Numbered from the stretch's first letter, positions 32,244-41,896 are shown. The stretch is 64,000 nucleotides of DNA from Arcticimaribacter sp002477625 (GCA_943846665.1 OX044358.1:434001-498000); one strand, 5' to 3'. The notes: a model not told the origin generated them from the letters alone. Numbers and translations are program-made.

Positions 32244-32957
32244 TTACCTAATTAACCTTAAAACTTCATATTCATATTGGGTATTCACTCGAATAGGGGC
32301 AAAAGAACTTGTGGTAAAATAACTGGTTCGCTTTGCATTCAAATAAAGTCCAGTTTTCTTTTCGTGATGTTCGTTTACAATAAGGCTATATCGCCCTTTA
32401 AAAAGCACTCCTGTAGCCTTCAATAAGAAGGTTTTGGTGTCAAAATAAAAAACCCATTGATCGGCAGAATTGGGGTATCGGACCTCTAACACATGAACTT
32501 CCCAATCGTTAAATAAGGCTGTAATTCCTTTCGATTTTAGCATGGCACTGGGATCTAATAACTTGAAAGGTTGCCAAAAAACGTATGTTGCTGCCTTTAA
32601 ACTATTTTTCATTCGAAGAACTTTAGAAGAATCCAAAATGTCAACTCCATTAATTTTATACGTAACAGAATCCTGATCCAGTTTTGCGATGAATTCATCT
32701 TCGCGCTGCTTCCAACTGAATTGGGAAGTAGCATTCTCAAAATCAATCATATGGTTTTCTACAACAGTATCCAAAACTGCACCATTCGCATCAAAATGAT
32801 TAATCCTCTTTTCGTAAACAATCGATTTGACCTCTTTGTACTCATCACCTCCATGCGCAGCAAGTGCTTTAAGCAACAGCTCCTCTGCATTCATTTGCGC
32901 AAAACACATCAATCCAGAAATTAAAAAAAAGAAACTACTATAAAATTTAATTTTCAT
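32244..32957 (-). CDS. LolA-like secreted protein (DUF6503-like)
   Basis: 237 residues with a signal peptide ending MCFAQ. The mature part starts EELLLKALAAHGGDEYKEVK and has the half-barrel pattern of LolA/outer-membrane lipoprotein-sorting relatives: SIVYEKRINHFDANGAV, WVFYFDTKTFLLKATGVLF. Such proteins bind lipids or lipoproteins in the periplasm, but this family is not characterised. It lies 29 bp upstream-to-downstream from the mutase genes on the same strand and may be cotranscribed with them. Confidence 0.6.
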   Translation of the reverse strand: MKIKFYSSFFFLISGLMCFAQMNAEELLLKALAAHGGDEYKEVKSIVYEKRINHFDANGAVLDTVVENHMIDFENATSQFSWKQREDEFIAKLDQDSVTYKINGVDILDSSKVLRMKNSLKAATYVFWQPFKLLDPSAMLKSKGITALFNDWEVHVLEVRYPNSADQWVFYFDTKTFLLKATGVLFKGRYSLIVNEHHEKKTGLYLNAKRTSYFTTSSFAPIRVNTQYEYEVLRLIR

Positions 32958-32986
32958 CTCAATACCATTTATTTAAATTGTAATAA

Positions 32987-35131
32987 TTAATCCAATAAAA
33001 AACACAAAACTTCTACAGCCGCTTTACTGATTTTTGTCCCCGGTCCATATACCCCCAATACTCCCAATTCAAGCAGGAATGTATGGTCTTGTGGGGGAAT
33101 CACACCACCAACAATAACTTCAATATCAGCACGGCCCAGGCGTTTGAGTTCCTCCAAAACCAGCGGAACTAGGGTTTTGTGTCCAGCGGCTAAAGAAGAT
33201 ATCCCAAGAATATGCACATCATTTTCTACCGCTTGCTTAGCTGCTTCTTTAGGTGTTTGAAATAAGGGTCCAATGTCTACATCAAAGCCCAAATCGGCAT
33301 GACTTGTTGCGATAACCTTAGCCCCTCGATCGTGACCATCTTGCCCCATTTTCGCAATCATAATTCGAGGCCTACGACCGTTTAATTCAAAAAATTGTTG
33401 GGTTAACTCCTGCCCTCTCTTAAAATCGACATCCTCTTTAATTTCCTTGGAATAAACACCTGTAAAAGTTTGTATGTTGGCCTGATAGCGGCCAAAACTC
33501 TTTTCTAAAGCAGAACTTATTTCTCCCAGTGTGGCACGAGCTCTAGCGGCTTTAATTGCAAGTTCTAATAGGTTTTCCTCAGGACTCTTATCTCGATTTA
33601 AAAGGGAAGCAGCTTGCGTCAGTGCATCCAATGCCGCTTCAACTTGCTTGGTGTTACGAGTTTGCTTAAGTTCTTTTAATCGTTGAAGTTGCTGCTTCTG
33701 AACCAACTCTTGGTCTACTTCAAGATAGGTCATCAGCTCTTCTTCTTCCAACCTGTATTGATTTACACCAACAATAACATCCTGGCCACTATCGATACGG
33801 GCTTGCTTTTTTGTAGCGGCTTCTTCTATGCGCATCTTTGGGATACCCGCTTCAATCGCTTCTGTCATTCCCCCGTAAGATTCAATTTCCTGAATCAAAT
33901 CCCAGGCTTTATGTGCAATATCCTGAGTCAGTTGTTCTACATAATGACTCCCCCCCCAAGGATCAACAGTTTTGGTGATTTGAGTTTCTTCTTGTAAAAA
34001 AAGCTGGGTATTTCTTGCGATCCTAGCAGAAAAATCAGTCGGCAAAGCAATGGCTTCGTCCAAAGCATTGGTATGTAAACTTTGAGTTCCCCCGAATACT
34101 GCAGCCATCGCTTCAATAGTAGTTCGAGCAACATTATTGAATGGATCTTGGGCGGTTAAACTCCATCCACTGGTTTGACAATGAGTGCGCAAGGCTAAGG
34201 ATTTTTCGTTTTTAGGATTGAACTGTTTTACAAGCTTGGCCCATAACATACGGGCAGCACGCATTTTAGCAATTTCCATAAAGTGATTCATTCCAATCCC
34301 CCAGAAAAAAGAAAGTCGCGGAGCAAATTCATCGATGGTCAAACCGGCTTTGAGTCCCGTCTTGATATATTCTAGACCATCGGCAAGTGTATAGGCCAAC
34401 TCAATATCTGCAGTTGCACCTGCCTCTTGCATATGATAGCCCGAAATACTAATGCTGTTGAACTTAGGCATCTTTTTCGAACTGTACTTAAAAATTTCAG
34501 AGACTATTTTAATCGAGGGTGCAGGTGGATAAACATAGGTATTGCGCACCATAAATTCTTTTAGAATATCATTCTGGATCGTTCCCGATAGGAATTCTGG
34601 GCTTACTCCCTGCTCCTCTGCGGCAACAATATAAAAAGCCATGATGGGCAATACTGCACCATTCATGGTCATGGATACGGACATTTTATCTAAAGGAATT
34701 TGATCGAATAACAGCTTCATATCTTCAACCGAATCAATAGCGACGCCTGCCTTTCCTACATCGCCCTGTACTCGTTCATGGTCACTGTCATAACCGCGAT
34801 GAGTAGGCAAGTCAAAAGCAACCGAAAGTCCTTTTTGACCCATGGCTAAATTTTTCAAATAAAACGCATTGCTTTCTTCGGCAGAGGAAAATCCAGCATA
34901 TTGTCTAATGGTCCACGGACGACGAACATACATGGAACTATAAGGGCCTCTCAAAAAAGGTGGGATTCCGGCAGAAAACCCAAGATGTGATAGCGGCTCT
35001 TTTGGGGGGCTTGCAGTCTTAGGAATTGAAATCCCTTCGGCGGTTAAAAACAAGTCTGGTGCTTCGTTCTGCTTTTCTTTAGCAACAGAAGTAAGGTCCA
35101 TTTTCGAAAAATCTTTACGCTTATTTTCCAT
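32987..35131 (-). CDS. scpA: Methylmalonyl-CoA mutase, large (catalytic) subunit
   Basis: Adenosylcobalamin-dependent interconversion of succinyl-CoA and methylmalonyl-CoA. 714 residues. N-terminal TIM barrel with PFLRGPYSSMYVRRPWTIRQ, FDLPTHRGYDSDH and DPWGGSHYVEQL; C-terminal B12 domain with the base-off ligand motif GQDGHDRGAKVI (Asp-x-His-x-x-Gly) and LGISSLAAGHKTLVP. Its ATG overlaps the small-subunit gene by 11 bp. Together with MeaB and the epimerase it forms the propionyl/methylmalonyl-CoA route. Confidence 0.97.
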   Translation of the reverse strand: MENKRKDFSKMDLTSVAKEKQNEAPDLFLTAEGISIPKTASPPKEPLSHLGFSAGIPPFLRGPYSSMYVRRPWTIRQYAGFSSAEESNAFYLKNLAMGQKGLSVAFDLPTHRGYDSDHERVQGDVGKAGVAIDSVEDMKLLFDQIPLDKMSVSMTMNGAVLPIMAFYIVAAEEQGVSPEFLSGTIQNDILKEFMVRNTYVYPPAPSIKIVSEIFKYSSKKMPKFNSISISGYHMQEAGATADIELAYTLADGLEYIKTGLKAGLTIDEFAPRLSFFWGIGMNHFMEIAKMRAARMLWAKLVKQFNPKNEKSLALRTHCQTSGWSLTAQDPFNNVARTTIEAMAAVFGGTQSLHTNALDEAIALPTDFSARIARNTQLFLQEETQITKTVDPWGGSHYVEQLTQDIAHKAWDLIQEIESYGGMTEAIEAGIPKMRIEEAATKKQARIDSGQDVIVGVNQYRLEEEELMTYLEVDQELVQKQQLQRLKELKQTRNTKQVEAALDALTQAASLLNRDKSPEENLLELAIKAARARATLGEISSALEKSFGRYQANIQTFTGVYSKEIKEDVDFKRGQELTQQFFELNGRRPRIMIAKMGQDGHDRGAKVIATSHADLGFDVDIGPLFQTPKEAAKQAVENDVHILGISSLAAGHKTLVPLVLEELKRLGRADIEVIVGGVIPPQDHTFLLELGVLGVYGPGTKISKAAVEVLCFLLD

Positions 35132-36479
35132 AGGCTTGTTCTAATTTTTCTGATAATCGCTTGGGCTGTACGGGTTTTATTAAAGCTTGTTTCTGTGTTT
35201 TTCTTTCTGGAATGTTCCTAATTGTTTTCGGGGCATCAAAATCTTGATAGCGATTTACTCCAACCAACACCAGGTCTCCAGAATCGAATAAGGCTTGTTC
35301 TTTTTGTGCAGCATGATGGACCTGTTCTTGAATTTCATGGGTTAGTAAGGAATTTAGAAAACCTCCTTTTTTCTCTATGCTTTTAAAAAGGTCCAGGCTC
35401 ATTTCTGCAAACTCATGAGTCAATTGTTCAATATAATAAGAACCTTCAGCTGGATTTGTAACCTGATCAAAAAAGCTTTCGTTTTTTAAGATCAATAATT
35501 GATTTTGAGCAATTCGATCCCCAAATGCATTGGGAAGATTGAACGTTACATCATAGGGAAGGTTGTTTATTATATCCGCGCCTCCCAGTATTGCAGCCAT
35601 CATAGCCGCTGTAGAACGCAGCATATTGACATTGTAATCTTGTAGCGTCATGTTTCGAGTAGAAGGCTCTGCAATTACTTTGAATGTAATTTTAAAATCA
35701 TAAGCTGAAACAATCGAAGTAAAAACCGTTTTCAAGGCTTGAATCTTAGCGATTTCAAAAAAGTAATTACTACCCAAAGCAAGATGAAACAACACCTCAA
35801 CCTCTTCTTCTCTGGCTGAATGTATTTCAGACAAATAATCTACAGCCTGACTTAGCGAAAAAGCTAGTTGTTGCACGATTGTGGCTCCAGCATGCTGATG
35901 AATACGATTATCTACGTACAGGTGGGTTTGAAGTTCTTTGAAACCAAATAACTGGCTCCATACTGTTAAATCTGAATGCTGATCGACAAACCAATTCCCA
36001 GTTTGTGCTAGGTTTGTGATCGGGTCAAAAAGAAAAATAACGTTGGGTCTATCTTTAAAGCTAGCGTGAAGTAGATCAATGCGCTCAGCAGAAAGACCAC
36101 AAGCGACTTGGATGTAAAGAGTAGTTTGAATGCACTTCAGCGCTTTCGAAAAGGTATCGATGGATAAATCCGAATCTGTCAACCGCAAAAGAAGTACTTC
36201 TACATCGGATTGTACAGCGGCTTTACAGGAGCGAATAACAGCTTCTATGTCTTGTTCGACTTGGATTGTGTGTGCCGAATACCATTGCTCCGGAAAGGCA
36301 TTGATGATTTTCTTTTGCGCTTTAGAATTTCGATCATAAACCGGTTTTGTGGTTATCCCTTCTAAAGATTCCCAACAGAGGGTCGACTCAAAATCCAAGC
36401 TTTTCAAATCCTTTTGAATTTGAGCTCGCACCTCCTGATCGGTTGATCCTTTAAATTCTGAAAACAAATGCTGCTTCAT
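35121..36479 (-). CDS. mutA: Methylmalonyl-CoA mutase, small subunit (no B12 domain)
   Basis: 452 residues with the mutase barrel only: CWESLEGITTKPVYDRNS near the N-end, NMTLQDYNVNMLRSTAAMMAAI and EGSYYIEQLTHEFAE near residue 380. Small subunits of some other bacteria run to about 620-640 residues and keep a degenerate B12-type domain at the C-terminus. Here the protein stops before it. A stand-alone degenerate B12-type domain is encoded at 39005. The role is structural partner of the large subunit. Confidence 0.9.
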   Translation of the reverse strand: MKQHLFSEFKGSTDQEVRAQIQKDLKSLDFESTLCWESLEGITTKPVYDRNSKAQKKIINAFPEQWYSAHTIQVEQDIEAVIRSCKAAVQSDVEVLLLRLTDSDLSIDTFSKALKCIQTTLYIQVACGLSAERIDLLHASFKDRPNVIFLFDPITNLAQTGNWFVDQHSDLTVWSQLFGFKELQTHLYVDNRIHQHAGATIVQQLAFSLSQAVDYLSEIHSAREEEVEVLFHLALGSNYFFEIAKIQALKTVFTSIVSAYDFKITFKVIAEPSTRNMTLQDYNVNMLRSTAAMMAAILGGADIINNLPYDVTFNLPNAFGDRIAQNQLLILKNESFFDQVTNPAEGSYYIEQLTHEFAEMSLDLFKSIEKKGGFLNSLLTHEIQEQVHHAAQKEQALFDSGDLVLVGVNRYQDFDAPKTIRNIPERKTQKQALIKPVQPKRLSEKLEQAYGK

Positions 36480-36495
36480 TGAATAAATACAATTA

Positions 36496-37443
36496 TTAGT
36501 CTTTTATTTTTAGGGTAGACTGACGCTCTCTATTGAGGTGCAGCTGGGTAACATCCGGTCTTGAATAATGCCCAACGGGATCAAAATTCTGACGTTCTTC
36601 ATATACACGATCCAATTGAATTTCTGCATGAAAAACACCTTCGGTATGGAGCTGTGGCTCTAGGAGCCAACTCCCATCTGGATTCGCAACACAGGAACCC
36701 CCATTAGCTAATTGTTCAGGGGCGGCGGCTAAAAGCTCATCAATATAAGGCGTGTCTTTTGGAAAGTCCGTTTTATGCATCAAGGAACTTACAGAAATCA
36801 CATAGGATCTACTTTCACGAGCAATGAAACGGGTAATGTCTTTGGTATTGTGGTCACTTCCGGGCCAAACGGCACAATGAACATTTTCGCCCATTCCGTA
36901 TAGCGCAGCTCTGGGCAGGGGCATCCAATTTTCCCAACAATTCAATCCACCTACCGTGAACCCTTCCAAAGGATGTACTTGTAGTCCATTTCCATCGCCA
37001 GGAGCCCAGGTGAGACGTTCGTCATAAGTAGGTTGTAATTTCCTATGTACGCTACAAATAACACCCTGCTCATTGATATAAACCAAGGAGCAATATAAGC
37101 TATGCCCACCCCGATTGGTTGCACGTTCAATGACGCCTACATAAACTGCCATGGTATGCTCTTTTGCTAAAACACAAAGCTCTTCAATATCACCATCTTC
37201 AATATTCACTGCATTTTGAGCATAATGTGCATGCAAGCTCTTATTGATTTTTAAATCCCATTGCGCACCATCGGTCAATGCCAACCAAAACGGATAACCG
37301 GGTAAAAGCCCCTCACCAAAAACAAGCAGCTGTGCTTTTTCTTTGGCAGCCTGGAGCATGGCTTCTTTTATCTTATCCAAAGTCTTTTTCTTATTCAACC
37401 AAACAGGAGCAATCTGCGCTAGGGCTACTTGTAGTGTTTTCAT
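36496..37443 (-). CDS. Nitrilase-family carbon-nitrogen hydrolase
   Basis: 315 residues, cytoplasmic. Catalytic triad visible: Glu 44 (VFGEGLLPGYPFW), Lys 135 (SVHRKLQPTYDERLTW) and Cys 169 (GGLNCWENWMP). CWE after GGLN and the length place it with true nitrilases (nitrile to acid plus ammonia) better than with amidases. The substrate is unknown. It lies 16 bp upstream of mutA on the same strand, so it may be the first gene of the mutase operon. Confidence 0.88.
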   Translation of the reverse strand: MKTLQVALAQIAPVWLNKKKTLDKIKEAMLQAAKEKAQLLVFGEGLLPGYPFWLALTDGAQWDLKINKSLHAHYAQNAVNIEDGDIEELCVLAKEHTMAVYVGVIERATNRGGHSLYCSLVYINEQGVICSVHRKLQPTYDERLTWAPGDGNGLQVHPLEGFTVGGLNCWENWMPLPRAALYGMGENVHCAVWPGSDHNTKDITRFIARESRSYVISVSSLMHKTDFPKDTPYIDELLAAAPEQLANGGSCVANPDGSWLLEPQLHTEGVFHAEIQLDRVYEERQNFDPVGHYSRPDVTQLHLNRERQSTLKIKD

Positions 37444-37603
37444 TTAAAAAATTATTTAGGTAAATATAGGGATATAATTTGCTCCCTAATGCCTTTACAT
37501 TCATGTTCCATTCTAGAGTCATGGGATGCATGCTGTGGTTAAAAATTCAATACTATTCTAAAAACAATAAAAATATAGTACCTTGGAATACAATATCAAT
37601 ATC

Positions 37604-38977
37604 ATGGAAGTAACTACACTTTATCAAAAGCAAAAAACATTTTTCAATACACAGGCAACCTTAGATGTTTCATTTAGAAGAGCTGCTCTGAAAAAATTAC
37701 AAGCCGTTATTGAGAAAAAAGAAGATGCCATCTTAAAAGCATTGTTTCAAGACCTCAAAAAATCAGAGTATGAATCCTTCCTGACTGAGGTTTTTATTGT
37801 TAAGAGTGAAATTAAAAAAGTACTCAACAAACTCCATACTTGGACCAAAACACAACGTGTTTCTGGCTCCTTATTAAATTATCCAACCCAAGATTATTTA
37901 ATTCCCGAGCCCTATGGTTGTACGCTGCATATAAGTCCGTGGAACTATCCTTTTCAGCTTGCCGTAACCACCGTAATTGGTGCTGTAGCAGCAGGAAATA
38001 CAGTCGTCCTCAAACCCTCGGAATACGCACCCCATACTGCCCAAATTGTAGAGGAGCTTATAACCGAAGCCTTCAGTCCAGATCACGTTCATGTCGTTCA
38101 AGGCGATGCTGCAGTTTCAACAGAATTACTAAAACTACGTTGGGATTATATCATGTTCACCGGGAGTACTCCGGTTGGTAAAATAATAGCCAAAGCAGCT
38201 GCAGAACACCTAACGCCTTATACGCTCGAACTTGGTGGAAAAAGCCCTTGTATTGTAGATGAAACTGCTCCCATAAAGCTGTCTGCAAAAAGAATCGTTT
38301 GGGGGAAATATGTAAACTGTGGACAAACCTGTATTGCACCCGATTACATACTCGTTCATCACTCAAAAACGGAAGCGCTTACTGAGGCCTTGATTCATGA
38401 AATCAAAGAAGCCTTTGGAGATGATCCGCAAGAATCCTTTAGCTACGGGAGAATAATTAACAAGAAACATTTGTTGCATCTAACCAACATGCTCAAAGAT
38501 GCATCGGTCGCGCACGGAGGAACGGTCAATGAAGAGGATTTATATCTTGAGCCTACCCTAATCAGGGAACCCGATCTAGACAGTGAGGTCATGAAAAAAG
38601 AAATTTTCGGACCCCTCCTACCCATTATAAGCTATACAAATGAAGAGGATTTAAAACCCATAATCAATCGATATGAAAAACCCTTAGGGTTTTATGTTTT
38701 CACCAAAAGAAATGCTTTCATTAAAAATATACAACGCGATTACTCTTTTGGAGGGGGCGTTTCGAATGATTCTATAATACAATTTGCAAACGACAATTTA
38801 CCCTTTGGTGGCATTGGTCACAGCGGAGTTGGAGCCTATCACGGAAAATTCAGTTTCGATACCTTTACACACTACAAACCTTTTATAGAAAAAGCACGTT
38901 GGCTGGATTTACCTACACGCTACGCTCCCTATCCTAAATCATTCAAAGTTTTGAAAAAACTATTGGGGATGATGTAG
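37604..38977 (+). CDS. Aldehyde dehydrogenase, class 3 type
   Basis: 457 residues from ATG 37604; a TTG 21 bp upstream is in frame but less likely. NAD(P)-dependent oxidation of aldehydes to acids. Catalytic Cys 243 (NCGQTCIAPDY), general base Glu 209 (LELGGKSPC) and Asn 114 (SPWNYPF) are present, with the class 3 end SNDSIIQFANDNLPFGGIGH and YHGKFSFDTFTHYKP. The absence of the extra N-terminal region fits ALDH3 (fatty aldehydes). The B12-type domain gene follows 27 bp downstream on the same strand. Confidence 0.92.
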   Translation: MEVTTLYQKQKTFFNTQATLDVSFRRAALKKLQAVIEKKEDAILKALFQDLKKSEYESFLTEVFIVKSEIKKVLNKLHTWTKTQRVSGSLLNYPTQDYLIPEPYGCTLHISPWNYPFQLAVTTVIGAVAAGNTVVLKPSEYAPHTAQIVEELITEAFSPDHVHVVQGDAAVSTELLKLRWDYIMFTGSTPVGKIIAKAAAEHLTPYTLELGGKSPCIVDETAPIKLSAKRIVWGKYVNCGQTCIAPDYILVHHSKTEALTEALIHEIKEAFGDDPQESFSYGRIINKKHLLHLTNMLKDASVAHGGTVNEEDLYLEPTLIREPDLDSEVMKKEIFGPLLPIISYTNEEDLKPIINRYEKPLGFYVFTKRNAFIKNIQRDYSFGGGVSNDSIIQFANDNLPFGGIGHSGVGAYHGKFSFDTFTHYKPFIEKARWLDLPTRYAPYPKSFKVLKKLLGMM

Positions 38978-39004
38978 TTCATCAAGAACTGGAACTGGGG
39001 TTTT

Positions 39005-39418
39005 ATGTCAAAAAAAGCAGATGTTGTATTCGTCGAAAAACTACTTCAAACTTTCGTTCACAGGAACGGAAGAAGACCCCGTATGTTACTTTCAAGTACC
39101 GGAATCTTTGAGCAACAAGATGTACTTCATCGGATTGCAATTCAGCTTTCCGATCTTGGTTTTGATGTGGACTTCGCGCCTACTTTTGTAGATGTAAATC
39201 ACCTAGTAAAACAAGCCATAGAAAACGATGTGCATTCCATTCATCTAGTGGTCTCTGGAGCTGAAAGAATTAATCCAATTAAAGATATTGAATCGGCACT
39301 AATTCAAAACGATTGTTCCAATATTTTGGTTAGCACTATTGAAATTAAAGATCCGAACAATTCTATTGAGATGAAAGCTGTTGGATTACTAAAAGTACTG
39401 CTAAAACAATCGAATTAG
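39005..39418 (+). CDS. Stand-alone B12-binding-type domain lacking the cobalamin ligand motif
   Basis: 137 residues. Clearly related to the C-terminal domain of the mutase large subunit: RNGRRPRMLL against LNGRRPRIMI, LGFDVDFAPTF against LGFDVDIGPLF, KQAIENDVHSI against KQAVENDVHIL. The ligand motif DGHDRG is replaced by FEQQDV, so base-off cobalamin binding is not expected. It may replace the degenerate domain missing from MutA, or regulate the mutase or MeaB. Convergent with meaB, overlapping it by 4 bp. Confidence 0.75.
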   Translation: MSKKADVVFVEKLLQTFVHRNGRRPRMLLSSTGIFEQQDVLHRIAIQLSDLGFDVDFAPTFVDVNHLVKQAIENDVHSIHLVVSGAERINPIKDIESALIQNDCSNILVSTIEIKDPNNSIEMKAVGLLKVLLKQSN

Positions 39419-40425
39419 GTTTTTAGAAACAGATCCGTCAGCAATTTTTCTAATTGTTTAGAAGCCTCTAGGGGTGAGTGTTTTTTAGCAATCATCTCCG
39501 CCTGAATGTGATCCAGGGCGGTAGTCAATTTGGGATGGGTTCTAAGAAAACGGCCCAATTGTTCTTGTTGTAGCTCTTGATACCAAGCTATATTTTGATG
39601 GGTCCTTTTTTGCTCAAAATAACCCGAAGATTGAGTCAGCTTCTTATACTCCATGAGTGTTTCCCAAAGGTGATCAATACCCCTATTTTCTTGGGAAGAA
39701 CAATGCATCGCTCGGGGGTTCCATTGGGATTCTTTAGGTGGAAACAAGCTGAACATTTTTTTAAAACTAGCTGCTTCTTTTCGGGCTTGGTTTGCTTGAT
39801 CCTGATCAGCTTTATGAACTACGAGTAAATCGATATGCTCGTAAATTCCGCGTTTAATTGCCTGAAGATCGTCTCCTCCTCCAACAATTTGAAGCATCAT
39901 AAAGAAATCGACCATGGACTGAACCGCAGTTTCGGATTGTCCCACACCTACCGTTTCAATTAGGATAACATCATAACCCGCAGCCTCACATAAAAAAATA
40001 GCTTCTCTTGTATTACGGGTCACACCTCCGAGGTTGGACTGCGAAGGAGATGGTCGAATGAATGCTTGATCCGACCTACTCAAAAGCTCCATTCTAGTTT
40101 TGTCTCCTAAAATACTCCCATGATTCAATTCACTACTAGGATCTATTGCTAAAACAGCAACTTTCAAATGAAATTCTTCTATCAAATAAGTCCCTAAACG
40201 TTCGATCAGCGTACTTTTCCCCGCTCCGGGAATTCCACTGACACCCACTCGAATGGATACTCCTGTATGCGGCATCAGCTCCAACAGTAATTCTTGAATC
40301 TGTTGCCGATGAGAATCTAAGGTGCTTTCGCCTAGAGTTATGGCTCGACTCAGGTAAGAAGAGTTACCCTTCAGAATTTCTTCTTTGTAGTGCAATAAAT
40401 CGAAATGCTGCTGCTTATTGGCCAT
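39415..40425 (-). CDS. meaB: Methylmalonyl-CoA mutase-associated GTPase MeaB
   Basis: G3E GTPase chaperone that guards cofactor loading of the mutase. 336 residues. P-loop GVSGIPGAGKS (61-71), switch region AIDPSSELNHGSILGDKTRM, ETVGVGQSE with Walker B character, and HKAD in place of the usual NKxD guanine motif. A C-terminal dimerisation helix region follows. Four bases separate it from the epimerase gene upstream; together they form a two-gene unit, perhaps with the 68-residue gene before it. Confidence 0.95.
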   Translation of the reverse strand: MANKQQHFDLLHYKEEILKGNSSYLSRAITLGESTLDSHRQQIQELLLELMPHTGVSIRVGVSGIPGAGKSTLIERLGTYLIEEFHLKVAVLAIDPSSELNHGSILGDKTRMELLSRSDQAFIRPSPSQSNLGGVTRNTREAIFLCEAAGYDVILIETVGVGQSETAVQSMVDFFMMLQIVGGGDDLQAIKRGIYEHIDLLVVHKADQDQANQARKEAASFKKMFSLFPPKESQWNPRAMHCSSQENRGIDHLWETLMEYKKLTQSSGYFEQKRTHQNIAWYQELQQEQLGRFLRTHPKLTTALDHIQAEMIAKKHSPLEASKQLEKLLTDLFLKT

Positions 40426-40428
40426 GGA

Positions 40429-40830
40429 TTAGCGTATTTCTTGACACAATTCAATCAGCACCCCATTGGTGGTTTTAGGGTGAAAAAAAACAACCCATTT
40501 ATTATCAGCTCCTCTGGAGGGTTCTTCGCTCAAAGGTTCAAAACCTTCTCCTTTGAGTCGGATGATTTCTGCATGAATATCATCTACTTCAAAAGCAATA
40601 TGATGAATGCCTTCGCCTTTTTTATCAATGAATTTTGTAATTGGACTGGAAGGACTTGTAGCCGCTACCAATTCTATTTTTTGATCCGCTGTTTTGAAAA
40701 AAGAAGTAGCAACCTGTTGGTCGGGAACGTCTTCAATTTTATAGCAAGAGGTATTCAGTAAACTAGCAAACAATTTGTTCGATGCCTCTAAATCTTTAAC
40801 TGCTATTCCAATATGATCAATATGCTTCAT
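40429..40830 (-). CDS. mce: Methylmalonyl-CoA epimerase
   Basis: VOC-fold enzyme that interconverts (2R)- and (2S)-methylmalonyl-CoA. 133 residues, the family length. Metal ligands are in MKHIDHIGIAV, GIHHIAFEVDD and GVLIELCQE; EGIHHIAFEVDDI is highly typical. Upstream of meaB with a 3-bp gap. Confidence 0.95.
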   Translation of the reverse strand: MKHIDHIGIAVKDLEASNKLFASLLNTSCYKIEDVPDQQVATSFFKTADQKIELVAATSPSSPITKFIDKKGEGIHHIAFEVDDIHAEIIRLKGEGFEPLSEEPSRGADNKWVVFFHPKTTNGVLIELCQEIR

Positions 40831-40839
40831 CTGTTTGTT

Positions 40840-41046
40840 CTATTCTCCGTTAGGAAAGGGTTTTAAAACCTTAGGGTCTGGAGCGTGGAGTAAAAAAGCA
40901 TCGTATGCCTTTTTGTTTTTGTACAACATACGCTTAATCGAGCTAACACTGCAATCGTTTTTTTTCGCTAAACGTGCAATGGAGTGGTATTCTCTTTCAC
41001 AGGGTTTTATAATGTGCCACTTGGTGAGCTTAGAAGGTGTTTTCAT
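40840..41046 (-). CDS. Small HTH-like protein upstream of mce
   Basis: 68 residues. CEREYHSIARLAKKNDCSVS followed by SIKRMLYKNKKAYDAFLLHA reads like a helix-turn-helix with a recognition helix (CSVSSIKRML). Nine bp separate it from mce on the same strand, and the codon pattern is protein-like on this strand only. Could be a small regulator of the locus; unproven. Confidence 0.6.
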   Translation of the reverse strand: MKTPSKLTKWHIIKPCEREYHSIARLAKKNDCSVSSIKRMLYKNKKAYDAFLLHAPDPKVLKPFPNGE

Positions 41047-41130
41047 AATTCAAAGGTACTTTTAAAAGCTTAATTTGTCAATAAATAATTTTTTCCATTA
41101 ACAATTATAAAGACTTTTGTAATTTGAAAT

Positions 41131-41820
41131 ATGAAACTGACCCTACAAACCCCTACGGCCGACCTCAATCAAAGCATCGTTTTTTACGAAAAATTAGGCT
41201 TTGAAATCCAAACCTTAGGTTCCAGAATTGTCGCACTTGATGCTCAAAACTGCATCGAAATTAATCCAGAACGGACAGCCCGTGTATGTATTCAACTGCA
41301 TCAAAGCAATTGGAACAAAACCTTACTAGACCTTAAATCCCACACCCCAATAATCAAAACAAAAGAAGGTTATCTGATTACTGACCCCAACGGAATTTGG
41401 ATAAAATTAATAGTAGAAACTTGGGATGAAAAAATAACGACTTCGAATTACAAAAGCCTCTTAGGCAAATACGCTGGTGTCTGTATAGAAACTCTTGAGG
41501 TATCTAAAAGCGATGAATTCTGGAATTGGTTAGGCTTTTCATCAGAATCTAAAGACTTTTCAAAAGGCTGGATCGAAATGAAATCAGAGGTGGGCGATTC
41601 CATTTCACTCATACAAGCTCAGCAGTGTCCGCATTTATTTTTTAACCCCTCGATGACTTATTTCAATGGATCACATAATCTAGAAATAATCGAATCCATA
41701 AAAAAGTAAAACATTGAAATTACAGAAGAAGTTACGGAATTCAACTCAAAAGGTGAGGTTGACAAAATAATTTTGTGGAATTCTGGAGGTTTAGGCTTTT
41801 TTGTATTCAACGACGAATAG
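41131..41820 (+). pseudogene. VOC (glyoxalase-like) gene with an in-frame stop
   Basis: The first frame gives 192 residues (MKLTLQTPTADLNQSIVFYE onward) and ends at TAA 41707-41709. The same frame continues without shift for 36 codons: NIEITEEVTEFNSKGEVDKI, then LWNSGGLGFFVFNDE and TAG at 41818. That tail is what VOC proteins of this type normally end with (ITEEIT..F, GG.GFF.FND). One point mutation therefore truncates the protein, or the stop is read through. Paired VOC half-domains, metal ligands unclear. Confidence 0.7.
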
Positions 41821-41896
41821 CCGGATAAAAGAATTACTATAATGAGCTAAATTCCCCAATAAATCCTTATTTTTAAGGCACTAAATAATTTACAAA

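Noticed and set aside
40835..41065. 76-codon plus-strand frame opposite the 68-residue gene
   Set aside because: The minus-strand frame has a helix-turn-helix-like pattern and operon spacing to mce; the plus-strand product has neither.
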